Origin: Bacteroides sp. | Lineage (GTDB): Bacteria > Bacteroidota > Bacteroidia > Bacteroidales > Bacteroidaceae | Direction: 5' to 3' | Assembly (NCBI GenBank): GCA_017471925.1 | Contig: JAFURM010000032.1 | Span: 1 to 64,000 of the forward strand | Length of the DNA: 64,000 bases | Shown: positions 33,781-42,470 of the stretch, in pieces | How positions within the stretch are numbered: the stretch's first letter is position 1 | Layout: each line of letters begins with the position of its first letter | Notes under the pieces: generated by a model | Databases searched by the model: none | What the model saw: only the letters and a program-made list of their open reading frames with translations | What the model was told of the DNA's origin: nothing | Position numbers and translations under genes: made by a program

Positions 33781-34434
33781 TTATCCTTGGTTCTGCAACA
33801 GTTTCCAGCAGTGGGCGATGCGCACGAAGGCCGTCACGTTGGCCAGCAGGGCGATGACTGCCAGCGGAACGATGAGAATCAGCATGGGGTCGAAGCTTTG
33901 GCAGCCCCCCATGATGCCGCAGAACAGGGCACCGAGAGCCGTGAGCACCACGCGCTCGGGGCGTTGCATCAGTCCCACCTTGCACTCCAGTCCCAATCCT
34001 TCGGCACGGGCACGCACATAGCTGACCATCAGCGAACCTATCAGGGCCACGAAAGCGATGATGGCTCCCCAGAGGTAGCCTTCCAGGAAGAGGTAGAACA
34101 CGATGCCGAACAGGGTGAACAGCTCGCTGTAGCGGTCCAGCACCGAGTCATAGAGTGCGCCGAAGGTGCTGCTCATGTTGCCCAGGCGGGCCAGACGGCC
34201 GTCCATCATGTCGAACAGGCCGGCAAAGAGGATGACGCCACCGGCCCATCCCACGTAGGCCAGGTTGCCCGGAGCTTCGATGGCTGCATAGATCAGCAGG
34301 CAGGCTGCCGCGATGTTCAGCAGCAGGCCGGTTGTCGTTATAAAATTGGGCGTGATGCCCACCTTAATCATGCCGCGCACAATAGGATTGATAATCTTAT
34401 AAATCACTTGTTGCAAGAAATCTCTGTAGTTCAT
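33781..34434 (-). CDS. CDP-alcohol phosphatidyltransferase (putative phosphatidylinositol-phosphate synthase)
   Basis: A 217-residue membrane enzyme with the full CDP-OH-P signature D-x2-DG-x2-AR-x8-G-x3-D-x3-D at about residues 75-100 (DMMDGRLAR, then G-ALY-D-SVL-D). With inositol-3-phosphate synthase and a PgpA-like phosphatase in the same operon, the expected reaction is CDP-diacylglycerol plus inositol phosphate giving phosphatidylinositol phosphate. ATG at 34434 ([10 protein letters not shown]) is chosen over an upstream frame of 12 extra residues. The neighbours are 25-28 nt away. Confidence 0.87.
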   Translation of the reverse strand: MNYRDFLQQVIYKIINPIVRGMIKVGITPNFITTTGLLLNIAAACLLIYAAIEAPGNLAYVGWAGGVILFAGLFDMMDGRLARLGNMSSTFGALYDSVLDRYSELFTLFGIVFYLFLEGYLWGAIIAFVALIGSLMVSYVRARAEGLGLECKVGLMQRPERVVLTALGALFCGIMGGCQSFDPMLILIVPLAVIALLANVTAFVRIAHCWKLLQNQG

Positions 34435-34462
34435 AATGCTTGTATATATATGTTTTTTATTG

Positions 34463-34966
34463 CTATCCAAACCATTGTTTCCAGAAGCCCTTGAAGTCGT
34501 AGTTGCGATAGACGAAGACGCGTTGCAGCTGGTAGTTCCAGAAGAAGGCCACCAGCACGGCTACGACAATCTTGGCCACGATGAACACATCGTCCACGTA
34601 GTAGCCCAGCAGCGTGTTCAGCCACTTCATGTCGGTGAGCCATTCGGTCAGTGCAAACGTGCCCCACGTGTTCAGCAGAATGCTCCCTCCCCATACGAAG
34701 AGGTACTTCAGCGCCACGTAGCGTTTCTTGCATCCCGCAGCGCGGAACACCCACCGGTAGTTGATGGCACAGTTGACCACGCCTCCGACGACCGAACCGA
34801 TAAAGGTGGCATAGAGATAGAAAACATCGAACAGCTTGGCCAGAAATATAGTCACCATCAAGTCTACCAGACTGGCAAACTGCGCAGACAGCTGCGCTTT
34901 GGTGAATAGCCAAACAGCCCGACGTCCTGCTGCAAACCTGCTCTCTTTCTTCAGTTGCTCCACCAT
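34463..34966 (-). CDS. GtrA-like membrane protein
   Basis: A 167-residue protein with four membrane segments: [60 protein letters not shown] and [20 protein letters not shown], and the GtrA-type terminal [11 protein letters not shown]. GtrA proteins are linked to flipping or handling polyprenyl-linked sugars. Here, inside the inositol-lipid operon, a role in translocating a lipid intermediate is possible but unproven. ATG at 34966 overlaps the 3' end of the PgpA-like gene by 16 nt; the long upstream frame is that gene in another phase. Confidence 0.83.
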   Translation of the reverse strand: MVEQLKKESRFAAGRRAVWLFTKAQLSAQFASLVDLMVTIFLAKLFDVFYLYATFIGSVVGGVVNCAINYRWVFRAAGCKKRYVALKYLFVWGGSILLNTWGTFALTEWLTDMKWLNTLLGYYVDDVFIVAKIVVAVLVAFFWNYQLQRVFVYRNYDFKGFWKQWFG

Positions 34967-35424
34967 CTTATCACTATCAATATCACAAAGGCGTAAACGC
35001 CCGACAGTATGTCGTCCATCATTACTCCGATACCTCCCGGAAGCTTCTCCATGCGCCTGATGCCCAGCGGTTTCCAGATGTCGAACAGCCGGAACAGGGC
35101 GAATGCGCCCAGGGCATACCAGGGATGGGCGGCCGGTGCGGCCAGCAGGGCTATCCATACCCCCACCATCTCGTCGACTACCACGCGCGAGGGGTCTTCG
35201 CCCCAATAGGGCTCCAGACGGTCGGCGGCCCATACGCCTGCTACCGTGAACAGCAGGATGGCTCCCGACGTGAGCCACAGCAGCATGGAGGGTGATACTA
35301 TGCAGGCTGTTCCCCACCACATCAGCGAGGCCAGCAAGGCGCCTGCCGTGCCCGGTGCCACGGGAGAGAATCCGCTACCGAATCCGGTAGCGATGATTGT
35401 CGGTATAAGCGGTAGTCGTTTCAT
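34951..35424 (-). CDS. PgpA-like phosphatase (putative phosphatidylinositol-phosphate phosphatase)
   Basis: A 157-residue membrane protein of the phosphatidylglycerophosphatase A family. Diagnostic segments are TGFGSGFSPVAPGTAGALLA (about 13-32), SRVVVDEMVGVWIALLA (about 80-96), FRLFDIWKPLGIRRMEKLPG and GVMMDDILSGVYAFVIL, which carry the conserved Asp/Glu residues. Located between inositol-phosphate synthase and the CDP-alcohol transferase, it probably removes the phosphate from phosphatidylinositol phosphate rather than phosphatidylglycerophosphate. This is inference from the described Bacteroides inositol-lipid cluster. ATG at 35424 is preferred; 35448 adds 8 residues. Confidence 0.85.
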   Translation of the reverse strand: MKRLPLIPTIIATGFGSGFSPVAPGTAGALLASLMWWGTACIVSPSMLLWLTSGAILLFTVAGVWAADRLEPYWGEDPSRVVVDEMVGVWIALLAAPAAHPWYALGAFALFRLFDIWKPLGIRRMEKLPGGIGVMMDDILSGVYAFVILIVIRWWSN

Positions 35425-35519
35425 TGTCCGTAAAGAGTTTCTGTTCATAAAAATAAGATGAGGTGTATCACATCTTTGAGAGACACAGCCCCATCTTATT
35501 TCCTATTTCATTTGTTTCA

Positions 35520-36815
35520 TTAATCTAAGTAGCTCGGTGCTTCCTCGCCCACCATTTCGCGGATGGTCTGCTTCACCATGCGCCACTGCTGGAAGAGATC
35601 GTGTACCGGTTCATGCTCGAAGTCGTGCATCGGGCTCTTGCAGAAGAAGGAGAGCCACGTCTGGATGCCACACATGCCTGCACGGGCGGCCAGGTCGCTG
35701 AAGAGCACGAGGTCCAGTGCGATGGGGGCTGCGAGGATGGAGTCGCGGCACAGGAAGTTCACCTTGATTTCCATCGGATAGCCCATCCAGCCGAAGATGT
35801 CGATGTTGTCCCAAGCCTCCTTGTTGTCCTTGCGGGGCGGATAGTAGTTGATGCGCACCTTGTGGTAGACGTCGCCATAGAGGTCGGGGAACTTCTCGGG
35901 CTCGAAGATGTTGTCGATGACCGAGAGCTTGCTCACTTCCTTGGTCTTGAAGTTCTCGGGCTGGTCCAGCACTTCGCCGTCGCGGTTGCCCAGGATGTTG
36001 GTGGAGAACCATCCGCTTACGCCCAGCATACGGGTCTTGAACATCGGGGCCAATACGGTCTTCATCAGGGTCTGTCCGCTCTTGAAGTCCTTGCCGGCGA
36101 TGGGCACGTTCTGCTGCTTGGAGAATTCCCACATGGCGGGCATGTCCACGCAGAGGTTGGGGGCACCCATGATGAAGGGAGCACCTTCGGCAATGGCTGC
36201 ATAGGCGTAGCACATGCTCGGGGCGATGACTTCGGTGTTGTTCTCCTTCATGGCCTTTTCCAGGGCGGCCAGTGACATGTGCTCATCGGCCAGGGGAACG
36301 TAGATTTCGGTGCTGGCTGCCCACAGTACGGCGATGCGCTCGCAGTTGTTGGCGGCCTTGAAGTTGCGGATGTCTTCGCGCAGCTGTTCCACCATGTCCC
36401 AGCGTGTGGCGGCCTGCTTGATGTGTGTGCCGTTCAGTCGCTTGGCAAAGTTATGGTCGAAGGCGGCCGGCATGGGCTTGATGGCCTGCAGTTCGTCCTT
36501 CACCAGGTTGAGGTCTTTCTCCTTCAGCACTTCTGCATACATGGCTGCTTCGTAGGCATTGTCGGGGAAGATGTCCCATCCGCCGAAGACGATATCGTTC
36601 AAATTCGCCAACGGAACGATATCTTTCACGAGGTGTTCTTCACCGTCCTGCATACGCATGGTTGCCATTTCGGCGATTGAGCCGATGGGTTTGGCCAGTC
36701 CCTTGCGGGAAGCCAGTGTTCCTGTAATCAGTGTGGTGGAAACCGCACCTCCTACTCCGACTACCAGCACGCCTAAGCGGCCTGACGCCGGTTTAATGTT
36801 TTCTTTCATTGCCAT
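35520..36815 (-). CDS. myo-Inositol-1(3)-phosphate synthase
   Basis: Converts glucose-6-phosphate to inositol-3-phosphate through an NAD-dependent cyclisation; 431 residues, cytoplasmic. The NAD-binding motif is VLVVGVGGAVSTTLITG (about 16-32). The catalytic core includes FIMGAPNLCVDMPAMWEF, PIAGKDFKSGQTLMKTVLAP, LGNRDGEVL and KVNFLCRDSILAAPIALDL, all characteristic of the INO1 family. First gene of the six-gene inositol-lipid operon, 95 nt before the PgpA-like gene. A -7 box TAAATTTG lies on the minus strand at 36852-36845, with a poor -33 box. Confidence 0.94.
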   Translation of the reverse strand: MAMKENIKPASGRLGVLVVGVGGAVSTTLITGTLASRKGLAKPIGSIAEMATMRMQDGEEHLVKDIVPLANLNDIVFGGWDIFPDNAYEAAMYAEVLKEKDLNLVKDELQAIKPMPAAFDHNFAKRLNGTHIKQAATRWDMVEQLREDIRNFKAANNCERIAVLWAASTEIYVPLADEHMSLAALEKAMKENNTEVIAPSMCYAYAAIAEGAPFIMGAPNLCVDMPAMWEFSKQQNVPIAGKDFKSGQTLMKTVLAPMFKTRMLGVSGWFSTNILGNRDGEVLDQPENFKTKEVSKLSVIDNIFEPEKFPDLYGDVYHKVRINYYPPRKDNKEAWDNIDIFGWMGYPMEIKVNFLCRDSILAAPIALDLVLFSDLAARAGMCGIQTWLSFFCKSPMHDFEHEPVHDLFQQWRMVKQTIREMVGEEAPSYLD

Positions 36816-37001
36816 TGTTATTATTTAGAGTTTAAAAAATTGCTCAAATTTAGGGCATTTTATTCAATGCATAGTAGTCTTTTTATCCGATTTAATCATC
36901 AATTAGTAAGATTTAAGTTAAAATGGGGCTTCTTTCGAACATTTTGTCCTTTTTGAGCGGATGATACCTTATTAATATATAGCGTGGGGAGAGTCATCGG
37001 G

Positions 37002-38300
37002 CTAAAAGGATATGCTGAATCGGGTCTTGCCGTCGGCATCGGTGCGCAGGGAGAAGACACAGCCGTGACGGCTGAGGACTTCGCGGATGAAGACGAGACC
37101 GATGCCTTGTCCGTTGGGCTTGGTGGAGAAGAAGGGAGTGAAGAGCTTGGTCTCGGTGTCGTGCGAGAGTCCGGGTCCGTCGTCTTCCACGATGATGGTG
37201 TCCGGTGCCTGCGTGATGATGCGTATTTCTCCGGGGAGGCCGGTGGGGGCTATGCTCTCCACGGCGTTCTTGATGATGTTCACCAGCACCTGTTCGAAGA
37301 GGGCGGCGTCCATCTCCACTTCGCCCACGGCTTCGTCACAGTGCAGGCTGAGGCGGATGCCCTGTTCGTTGCACATGCCTTCCATGAAGCGTTTGCAGGC
37401 GATGGCCGGCTCGTTCAGGGAGACGGGGGCGAGCAGGGGTTGGGGAATCTTCACCACGTCGGCAAAGCGGGTGATGAAGCGGCTCATGGAGTAGCTGCGG
37501 TCTGTGCACACCTGCATGAGGGCCTTCATCTCTTCGCCCTCTTCGTCATCGGGCAGGGCCTGGGAGACGGTGTCCAGTGCGGAGGTGATGCCGGCCGTGC
37601 TGTTGTTCACTTCGTGGGCTATCATGCGGATGACCTTTTCGTAGGCCCGCTTTTCTGCCTTTATCAGTTCCTCCGTCATGCGCTCGATGAAGTAGAAGGG
37701 GTGGCGGAAGCCGTGGTCCAGGAAGTAGGCGCAGGTGCATTTGTAGATGTTGGCATCGTTCAGGCGCACCATGCGGGTCTCCTCATAGGGCATTGCGTCC
37801 AGCTCGTGGGCCAGGGGGATGTTCAGCTGGGAGAGCTTGCGGCCCCGCACATCGCCTATGCGTACGCCCAGAATCTTCTCGGCCATGCTGTTCATCTGGT
37901 CCAGCTCGCCGTCCAGCGTCAGTATCATCACCCCCATCGGCGAGGCCTGCATCAGCAGATCCAGGAAGACGTTCTGTTCGCGCAGGCGCAGGCGTTCGCT
38001 CTTCAGCTGGTCCATCATACGGTTGAAGACCTTCACCACGCGGTCGGCTTCGTACTGGCCCACGGGGCTCAGGCGGCTGCTGAAGTCCTGCTCGCGCAGC
38101 AGTTCCATGCCGTTGTCTATGCTGAGCAGCGGCTTCACCGTCTTGCGGTAGAAGTAGGAGAGGTAGGCGAACAGACCTGCGAAGCCGGCAATGATGGCAT
38201 AGAAGGGGAGGGCTTCCGACGTGTCAAGGAAGTAGATGACGGCTCCCGCGAGGAGCAGGAGCAGAAGGGTGAGTCCGGTGAAGAGGTGCTTGATGCGCAT
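37002..38300 (-). CDS. Membrane sensor histidine kinase (NtrB/NtrY-like)
   Basis: A 432-residue sensor with two N-terminal helices (about 5-24 and 32-50) and almost no periplasmic loop. A HAMP-like region, a PAS domain (DLLMQASPMGVMILTLDGEL, about 115-135) and a kinase core follow. The phospho-acceptor His is in VIRMIAHEVNNSTAGI (about 240), the N box in IIKNAVES, the G1 box in VEDDGPGLS and G2 in NGQGIGLVFIREVL. It starts 18 nt after the response-regulator stop, so the pair is one operon. With so small a periplasmic part, the signal is probably membrane-borne or cytoplasmic. Confidence 0.92.
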   Translation of the reverse strand: MRIKHLFTGLTLLLLLLAGAVIYFLDTSEALPFYAIIAGFAGLFAYLSYFYRKTVKPLLSIDNGMELLREQDFSSRLSPVGQYEADRVVKVFNRMMDQLKSERLRLREQNVFLDLLMQASPMGVMILTLDGELDQMNSMAEKILGVRIGDVRGRKLSQLNIPLAHELDAMPYEETRMVRLNDANIYKCTCAYFLDHGFRHPFYFIERMTEELIKAEKRAYEKVIRMIAHEVNNSTAGITSALDTVSQALPDDEEGEEMKALMQVCTDRSYSMSRFITRFADVVKIPQPLLAPVSLNEPAIACKRFMEGMCNEQGIRLSLHCDEAVGEVEMDAALFEQVLVNIIKNAVESIAPTGLPGEIRIITQAPDTIIVEDDGPGLSHDTETKLFTPFFSTKPNGQGIGLVFIREVLSRHGCVFSLRTDADGKTRFSISF

Positions 38301-38318
38301 GTCGGTCGGATGGGGGGA

Positions 38319-39686
38319 TTAGTAGGGTATGTTGAACTTGTCTAACCGGCGGTAGAGGGCTGCGCGGCTGATGCCGAGCGAGAGGGCCACCTGGGAGATG
38401 TTGCCGTTGTAGCGTTCCAGGGTCTGCAGGATGGTGCGCCGCTCTATCTCGTCCAGGGTGAGTCCTGCCAGGGAGGCATGGGCCGCATGCTTGCCGGGGT
38501 CGTCGGTCTGCAGGCGTTGGTCCTCGAAGTCCCGGGCTTGCAGGAGGGACTTGCCACACACCAGGATGGTGCGTTCCACGAGGTTCTTCAGTTCGCGGAT
38601 GTTGCCGGGGTAGGGCAGTCGCGACAGCAGTTCCAGGGCATCGGCCGAGAATTCCGTGCGGGGCAGTCCGTTGGCCTCGGCCTGCCGGTCGGCGAAGTGG
38701 CGCACCAGCAGGGGGATGTCGTCGCGCCTTTCGCGCAGGGCGGGCAGCTTCACGGTAATCAAGTTGATGCGGTAGAAAAGGTCTTCCCTGAAGGTGCGCT
38801 CGCTGACCATCCGGGCGAGGTCGGCATTGGTGGCCGACACCACGCGCACGTCCACCTTGCGGGGACGGCTGTCGCCCAGCGGTTCAAAGGTCTGGTCTTG
38901 CAGCACGCGCAGCAGCTTCACCTGGCACGACAGCTCCAGGTCGCCTATCTCGTCCAGGAAGATGGTGCCCTGATGGGCCGTCTCGAAGCGTCCCTTGCGG
39001 TCGGCAATGGCATCGGTGAAGGCCCCTTTCTTGTGGCCGAACATCTCGCTTTCGAAGAGGCTCTGCGACAGGCCGCCCAGGTTCACCTTGACGAAGGGCT
39101 GCTTGGCGCGGCGGCTGTTCCGGTGGATGGCTTCGGCTATCAGCTCCTTGCCCGTGCCGCTTTCGCCCGTGATGAGCACCGAGGCGTTGGTGGGGGCGAT
39201 GCGTGCCACGGTGTTCAGCACCTCGGTCAGTCCCTTGGAGCGGCCTATGATGGGACTCCTGTCCAGTCGGGGAGCCTCTCCTTCGGCAGTCTCCTCTTGC
39301 GGCCTGCTCAGCTCCAGGGCCGTCTCGATGCGTTGCAGCAGGGCGGCGTTGTTCCAGGGCTTGGTGATGAAGTCGAAGGCGCCGGCCTGCATGCCCTGCA
39401 CGGCCAGCTGTATGCTGCCCCATGCCGTCATCAGGATGACCGGTGTGTCGGGGCGGAATATCTTGACCTGCTTCAGCAGGGTGAGCCCTTCCTCACCGCT
39501 GGTGGAGAGGCTGAAGTTCATGTCCATGAGCATCAGGCGGGGGGCTTCGCTGCGCACCACGTCCATTGCTTCGCGTGGTCCGGACACCGCCTTCACCTCA
39601 TATCCGGCGCGTTTCAGCATGAAGCTCAGCGAGGTGCGCACGGCACTGTCATCGTCTATGACGAGTATCATCGGAGTGTTGTCCAT
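38319..39686 (-). CDS. NtrC-family sigma-54-dependent response regulator
   Basis: A 455-residue activator with a receiver domain (acidic pocket LVIDDDS, phospho-Asp in LMLMDMNF at about 55, Lys in ITKPWN), an AAA+ domain (Walker A ITGESGTGKELIAEAIHRN, the sigma-54 loop region EMFGHKKGAFTDA, Walker B TIFLDEIGDLEL, LFYRINLITVKLPALRER), and a Fis-type HTH (GNISQVALSLGISRAALYRR). The canonical GAFTGA loop reads GAFTDA. Its likely target is the sigma-54 promoter of the adjacent tolC-like gene at 41842-41857. It is expressed from a housekeeping promoter at 39723-39754. Confidence 0.94.
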   Translation of the reverse strand: MDNTPMILVIDDDSAVRTSLSFMLKRAGYEVKAVSGPREAMDVVRSEAPRLMLMDMNFSLSTSGEEGLTLLKQVKIFRPDTPVILMTAWGSIQLAVQGMQAGAFDFITKPWNNAALLQRIETALELSRPQEETAEGEAPRLDRSPIIGRSKGLTEVLNTVARIAPTNASVLITGESGTGKELIAEAIHRNSRRAKQPFVKVNLGGLSQSLFESEMFGHKKGAFTDAIADRKGRFETAHQGTIFLDEIGDLELSCQVKLLRVLQDQTFEPLGDSRPRKVDVRVVSATNADLARMVSERTFREDLFYRINLITVKLPALRERRDDIPLLVRHFADRQAEANGLPRTEFSADALELLSRLPYPGNIRELKNLVERTILVCGKSLLQARDFEDQRLQTDDPGKHAAHASLAGLTLDEIERRTILQTLERYNGNISQVALSLGISRAALYRRLDKFNIPY

Positions 39687-39722
39687 TGTCTGTTCTGTTT
39701 TTCATTGCTCTTGCATGCGTGA

Positions 39723-39754
39723 CAAAGGTAGTGCAAATCGCGTGCAGAAGCAAA
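39723..39754 (-). promoter_or_regulatory. Consensus housekeeping promoter of the regulator-kinase operon
   Basis: On the minus strand, TTTG (39754-39751), a 20-bp spacer and TACCTTTG (39730-39723) match the Bacteroidales consensus exactly. Transcription would start about 30 nt before the regulator ATG at 39686. Confidence 0.78.
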
Positions 39755-40028
39755 TATATGTCTCTTTTTTATAGTCACTGAGGGAGTGTAAAGAATCAAA
39801 TTCAGCCCTTATACGTGATGGGCATCGCGTCTTACAGGCTACTGCCACTGCCTATATATGTGTCGCTCCCTGTCTTCCGTCTCTCCCGGTTGCTGCTTCC
39901 GCTTGTGCGGCCAAGGTTCTGATTAGGCGTTCCTGACGGCTGGTTCATGCAGGGTCAATGATACCGTTTTCCCCTCCTTTTTTCGCTCTATGATGTGCCC
40001 TGAAAGGCAGCGTTTTTTTTATCGTTTT

Positions 40029-40184
40029 GCGGAAATGTTTACACCGCCCAAGCGCTGAGCCGCTGAGCACCTCAGCGTTCAGCGGCTGAACACTCAACCG
40101 TTCAGCGGCTGAGTGGTGCCACCGTTCAGCGGCTCAGCACTTAGGTGCTCAGCGGCTGAGCACTTGGGCGGTCATTTGGCGCAA
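40029..40184 (-). repeat. Palindrome-rich intergenic element, copy 2 (inverted relative to copy 1)
   Basis: The same palindromic units (TTCAGCGGCTGAAC, GTGCTCAGCGGCTGAGCAC) as at 7712-7899, flanked by TGCGGAAATGTTTACACCGC on the left and GGGCGGTCATTTGGCGCAA on the right. Read on the minus strand it aligns end to end with copy 1. The rest of the 570-nt gap, 39775-40028, shows no gene or signal I can support. Confidence 0.75.
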
Positions 40185-40202
40185 TCGAATCATTGATATT
40201 TT

Positions 40203-40233
40203 AGGCACGGTCAGCGGAGCTATATCCGTGCCT
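40203..40233. repeat. Short AGGCACGG inverted repeat
   Basis: AGGCACGG (40203-40210) and CCGTGCCT (40226-40233) form an 8-bp stem with a 15-nt loop, 25 nt past the 3' end of the tolC-like gene. It shares its core with the ends of the larger elements at 27091-27556 and 60133-60281. It may act as a weak 3' hairpin for the tolC-like transcript but lacks a U-tract. Confidence 0.5.
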
Positions 40234-40257
40234 GAATCCGATATTTGACACCCTCCT

Positions 40258-41799
40258 CTATATCAGGCTCTCGAAGTCGGCCTCCAGCTCGCTGTTGCGC
40301 TCGAAGTCCCACAGGGTGAGGCTGCGGATCTGATAGAAGTAGTACCAGTAGCTGTACAGTTCGTTGATGTGCTGCTGGCGTGCCTCGTCCTTGGAATCGC
40401 GTGCGTCGTTCAGGTCCAGCGTGCTGATTTTGCCAATCATGAAGGTCTCTACGCTGGTGTTGTAACGCTTCTCGGCAATGGCGTCGGCCTCTTCGGCAAT
40501 GCGCAGCTGCTGGGCCTGGTTATTGAAGTTCTCCACCAGCAGGAAGATGTCCTGATGGAAGTCCATCTGTTCCTGCCTGATTTTGGAGCGCACCACTTCG
40601 CGGTTGCTCTTGGCCACGCGCACCTTGCCGCGCCGTTTGCCCCAGTCCAGCAGGGGAATCTTCACGCCCACCTGCACCACCTGGTTGTCCACCAGGTTGC
40701 GGTAGGCCGGCGAGAACTCCTGCGCCTTTCCGGCATAGCCCACCGAGGCGAAGAGGTCTATGCTGCGCAGGTTGCCCCGGGCCGTGGCCACGGCATAGTC
40801 GGCCTCTAACTGCCTGCGGCGGATGTTCTGGGCAAACTTGTTGCGCTCCAGGGCCTTGTCCAGCACCTCTCCGTAGACCATCTCTATGCCGGGCACGGAA
40901 GCGGGCAGCACGGGCGTCAGGTTGTCCTGCTCGGAGATGCCCAGGAAGGAGCGCAGCTGGAACATGCGGGCGTTCAGGTTGCTCTCCGAGGCAGTCACGT
41001 CGGCCTGTCCCTGCAGGGCGTTGAGCTTCAGCTGCAGCAGGTCGTTCTCGGAGATTTGCCCCATCTTCCGCTTGGCACGGGCCACCTCATAGAGGCGGTC
41101 GGCATTGCTCTTGTTCTGTCGCATGGTGGCCAGCTTCTCCTTGGCCAAGAGCAGGTTGAAGAAGTAGGTGATGGTCTTCATGGTCACCTCCTCGGTGGCC
41201 GATATGAAGGCCGCCTTGGCCTCGGCATAGCGCACGGGCTCTATGCGGCGGTTCCACTTCAGGCTGTTCACGCCGAAGATGGGCTGCGTCAGCTTCAGAC
41301 TGATGGGCACGGACATGTACTGTCTGCTGCCTCCGGAACCCAGCTCCTTCAGGTAGTCCAGCGAGGAGGTCACGGAGAGCTTGCCGCCGGTGAACCAGAT
41401 GTTCTGGTCCACGGAGAGTTCGCCCGACAGTCCCAGCACGTTGTCGCGCACGAAGGAGTAGCTGCCGTCGGCATTCTGATAGGAGTTATAGGTCTTGCTG
41501 TAGTTGGGCAGGGTGCCGGTGAAGTTCACCTCGGGCAGCAGGTCGGCCCTGAAGGTGCGGTATTCCCAATAGGCGGTGCGCAGCTCGTTCAGGGCCACGG
41601 CCGCATCCACCGACTGCAGGCGGGCCAGGGCGATGGCCTCGTCTAAGGTGATGAGGCGTTCCTGTGGGATGGCAGAGGCGACCTGTGTGGCGGCAGGGGC
41701 GAGCGGGGCGGTCGTTGCCTGTGGCGTGGGGAGCGTCTGCTGTGCCATGCCGATGAGCGGCATCAGGGCTGCAAGCAGCCCAAATCTTCTGTTCTTCAT
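40258..41799 (-). CDS. TolC-family outer-membrane efflux protein
   Basis: A 513-residue outer-membrane channel protein with signal peptide MKNRRFGLLAALMPLIGMAQ. Two OEP repeats are seen: ITLDEAIALARLQSVDAAVA at the first, and the second around VYGEVLDKALERNKFAQNIR with LRSIDLFASVGYAGKAQEFS and GVKIPLLDWGKRRGKVRVAK. Long coiled-coil helices flank each repeat. No membrane-fusion or inner-membrane pump gene is adjacent, so its partners are elsewhere. A consensus sigma-54 promoter lies 43-58 nt upstream of the ATG, and an NtrC-type regulator with kinase follows downstream, so expression is probably controlled by that pair. Confidence 0.9.
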   Translation of the reverse strand: MKNRRFGLLAALMPLIGMAQQTLPTPQATTAPLAPAATQVASAIPQERLITLDEAIALARLQSVDAAVALNELRTAYWEYRTFRADLLPEVNFTGTLPNYSKTYNSYQNADGSYSFVRDNVLGLSGELSVDQNIWFTGGKLSVTSSLDYLKELGSGGSRQYMSVPISLKLTQPIFGVNSLKWNRRIEPVRYAEAKAAFISATEEVTMKTITYFFNLLLAKEKLATMRQNKSNADRLYEVARAKRKMGQISENDLLQLKLNALQGQADVTASESNLNARMFQLRSFLGISEQDNLTPVLPASVPGIEMVYGEVLDKALERNKFAQNIRRRQLEADYAVATARGNLRSIDLFASVGYAGKAQEFSPAYRNLVDNQVVQVGVKIPLLDWGKRRGKVRVAKSNREVVRSKIRQEQMDFHQDIFLLVENFNNQAQQLRIAEEADAIAEKRYNTSVETFMIGKISTLDLNDARDSKDEARQQHINELYSYWYYFYQIRSLTLWDFERNSELEADFESLI

Positions 41800-41841
41800 A
41801 TCGTTTCAAGTGCTTGTTGTTCGTTTTACGTGGAGGGTATG

Positions 41842-41857
41842 TGCAAAGAGCGTGCCA
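41842..41857 (-). promoter_or_regulatory. Sigma-54 (-24/-12) promoter of the tolC-like gene
   Basis: The minus strand reads TGGCACG (41857-41851), CTCT, TTGCA (41846-41842), an exact match to TGGCACG-N4-TTGCW. Transcription should begin near 41831, giving a ~30-nt leader before the ATG at 41799. No TAnnTTTG box is evident here. The only sigma-54 activator gene in the window is the neighbouring regulator at 38319-39686. Confidence 0.85.
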
Positions 41858-42050
41858 ATCCCGTGGCAGTGGCCGTGTGGCCATGCCGATTCAGGTACGC
41901 ACTGCTTCTGCCTTGCCTGAAGATATACCGCTGATTCTTATGTGATTATATGCGCGGAGAACCGCTATGCGCATGACGCGACGTTGGGCAAAACGGAGGA
42001 AACCATGCCTGAAATAACGGGCGGAGATGGAGGGCGGCATCCCCTTCACC

Positions 42051-42087
42051 TGTTCGGAAACGGACAATTCTGTGTCCAATAACGGAC
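42051..42087 (-). promoter_or_regulatory. Candidate enhancer (activator-binding) dyads for the sigma-54 promoter
   Basis: Two similar imperfect dyads lie about 195-230 nt upstream of the sigma-54 promoter: TGTTCGGAAACGGACA (42051-42066) and GTCC-N6-GGAC (42074-42087). Spacing and tandem arrangement suit an NtrC-type activator. The rest of 41860-42050 shows no gene. Assignment is inference from position and symmetry. Confidence 0.4.
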
Positions 42088-42156
42088 GATGGCGGAGGTT
42101 GGAACCTGTTTTTTTAAGTGAGCAGGCGGCGAACCAACCCCGCCTGCCCTGAAAGA

Positions 42157-42435
42157 TTATTCGCCTGCCGTTTCAGCAGTCACTGTGTATGTTCCATTTC
42201 CATTATCGGTCACTGTGTAACCTTCTTCTGAAACGTTTACCAACAATATCCGGTTGGTGTCCTCAAAGGTTTTACCATCAGCAAGGGTGTTGACACGAGT
42301 CTGTACCTCGGTGGCGATGTTGGCGGACGCAATCTGCACGATGTCCGTCTGCTGCGGCGCGAAGTCGTCGTCCTGAGAGCAGGCAGTGAAGCCGAGGACG
42401 AGGGTCGCGAGTGTTATATATTTATAGGTATTCAT
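42157..42435 (-). pseudogene. Truncated fimbrillin-type lipoprotein, N-terminal fragment
   Basis: A 92-residue ORF begins like a fimbrillin lipoprotein: signal MNTYKYITLATLVLGFTAC, then SQDDDFAPQQTDIVQIASAN, TEVQTRVNTLADGKTFED and NRILLVNVS. Fimbrillins are normally about 300 residues or more; this one stops after a short Gly/Thr-rich stretch (VTDNGNGTYTVTAETAGE). No downstream continuation is evident in 42120-42156, which holds an 8-bp hairpin (42122-42129 with 42140-42147) without a U-tract. It is probably a 3'-truncated gene; a short functional lipoprotein cannot be excluded. It starts 35 nt after the stop of the neighbouring fimbrillin pseudogene. Confidence 0.6.
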
Positions 42436-42470
42436 TGTTATTTTTGCTTTTTAAGTTACAAAACAGACTC

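Noticed and set aside
39732-39745. Second sigma-54-like site (GCACG-N4-TTGCA) upstream of the NtrC-type regulator gene
   Set aside because: The -24 GG is TG, and the site lies entirely inside the spacer of a perfect housekeeping promoter; probably coincidence.
42122-42147. Terminator for the truncated fimbrillin gene
   Set aside because: The 8-bp hairpin is followed by an A-rich, not U-rich, stretch on the transcribed strand; the T-run is on the wrong side.
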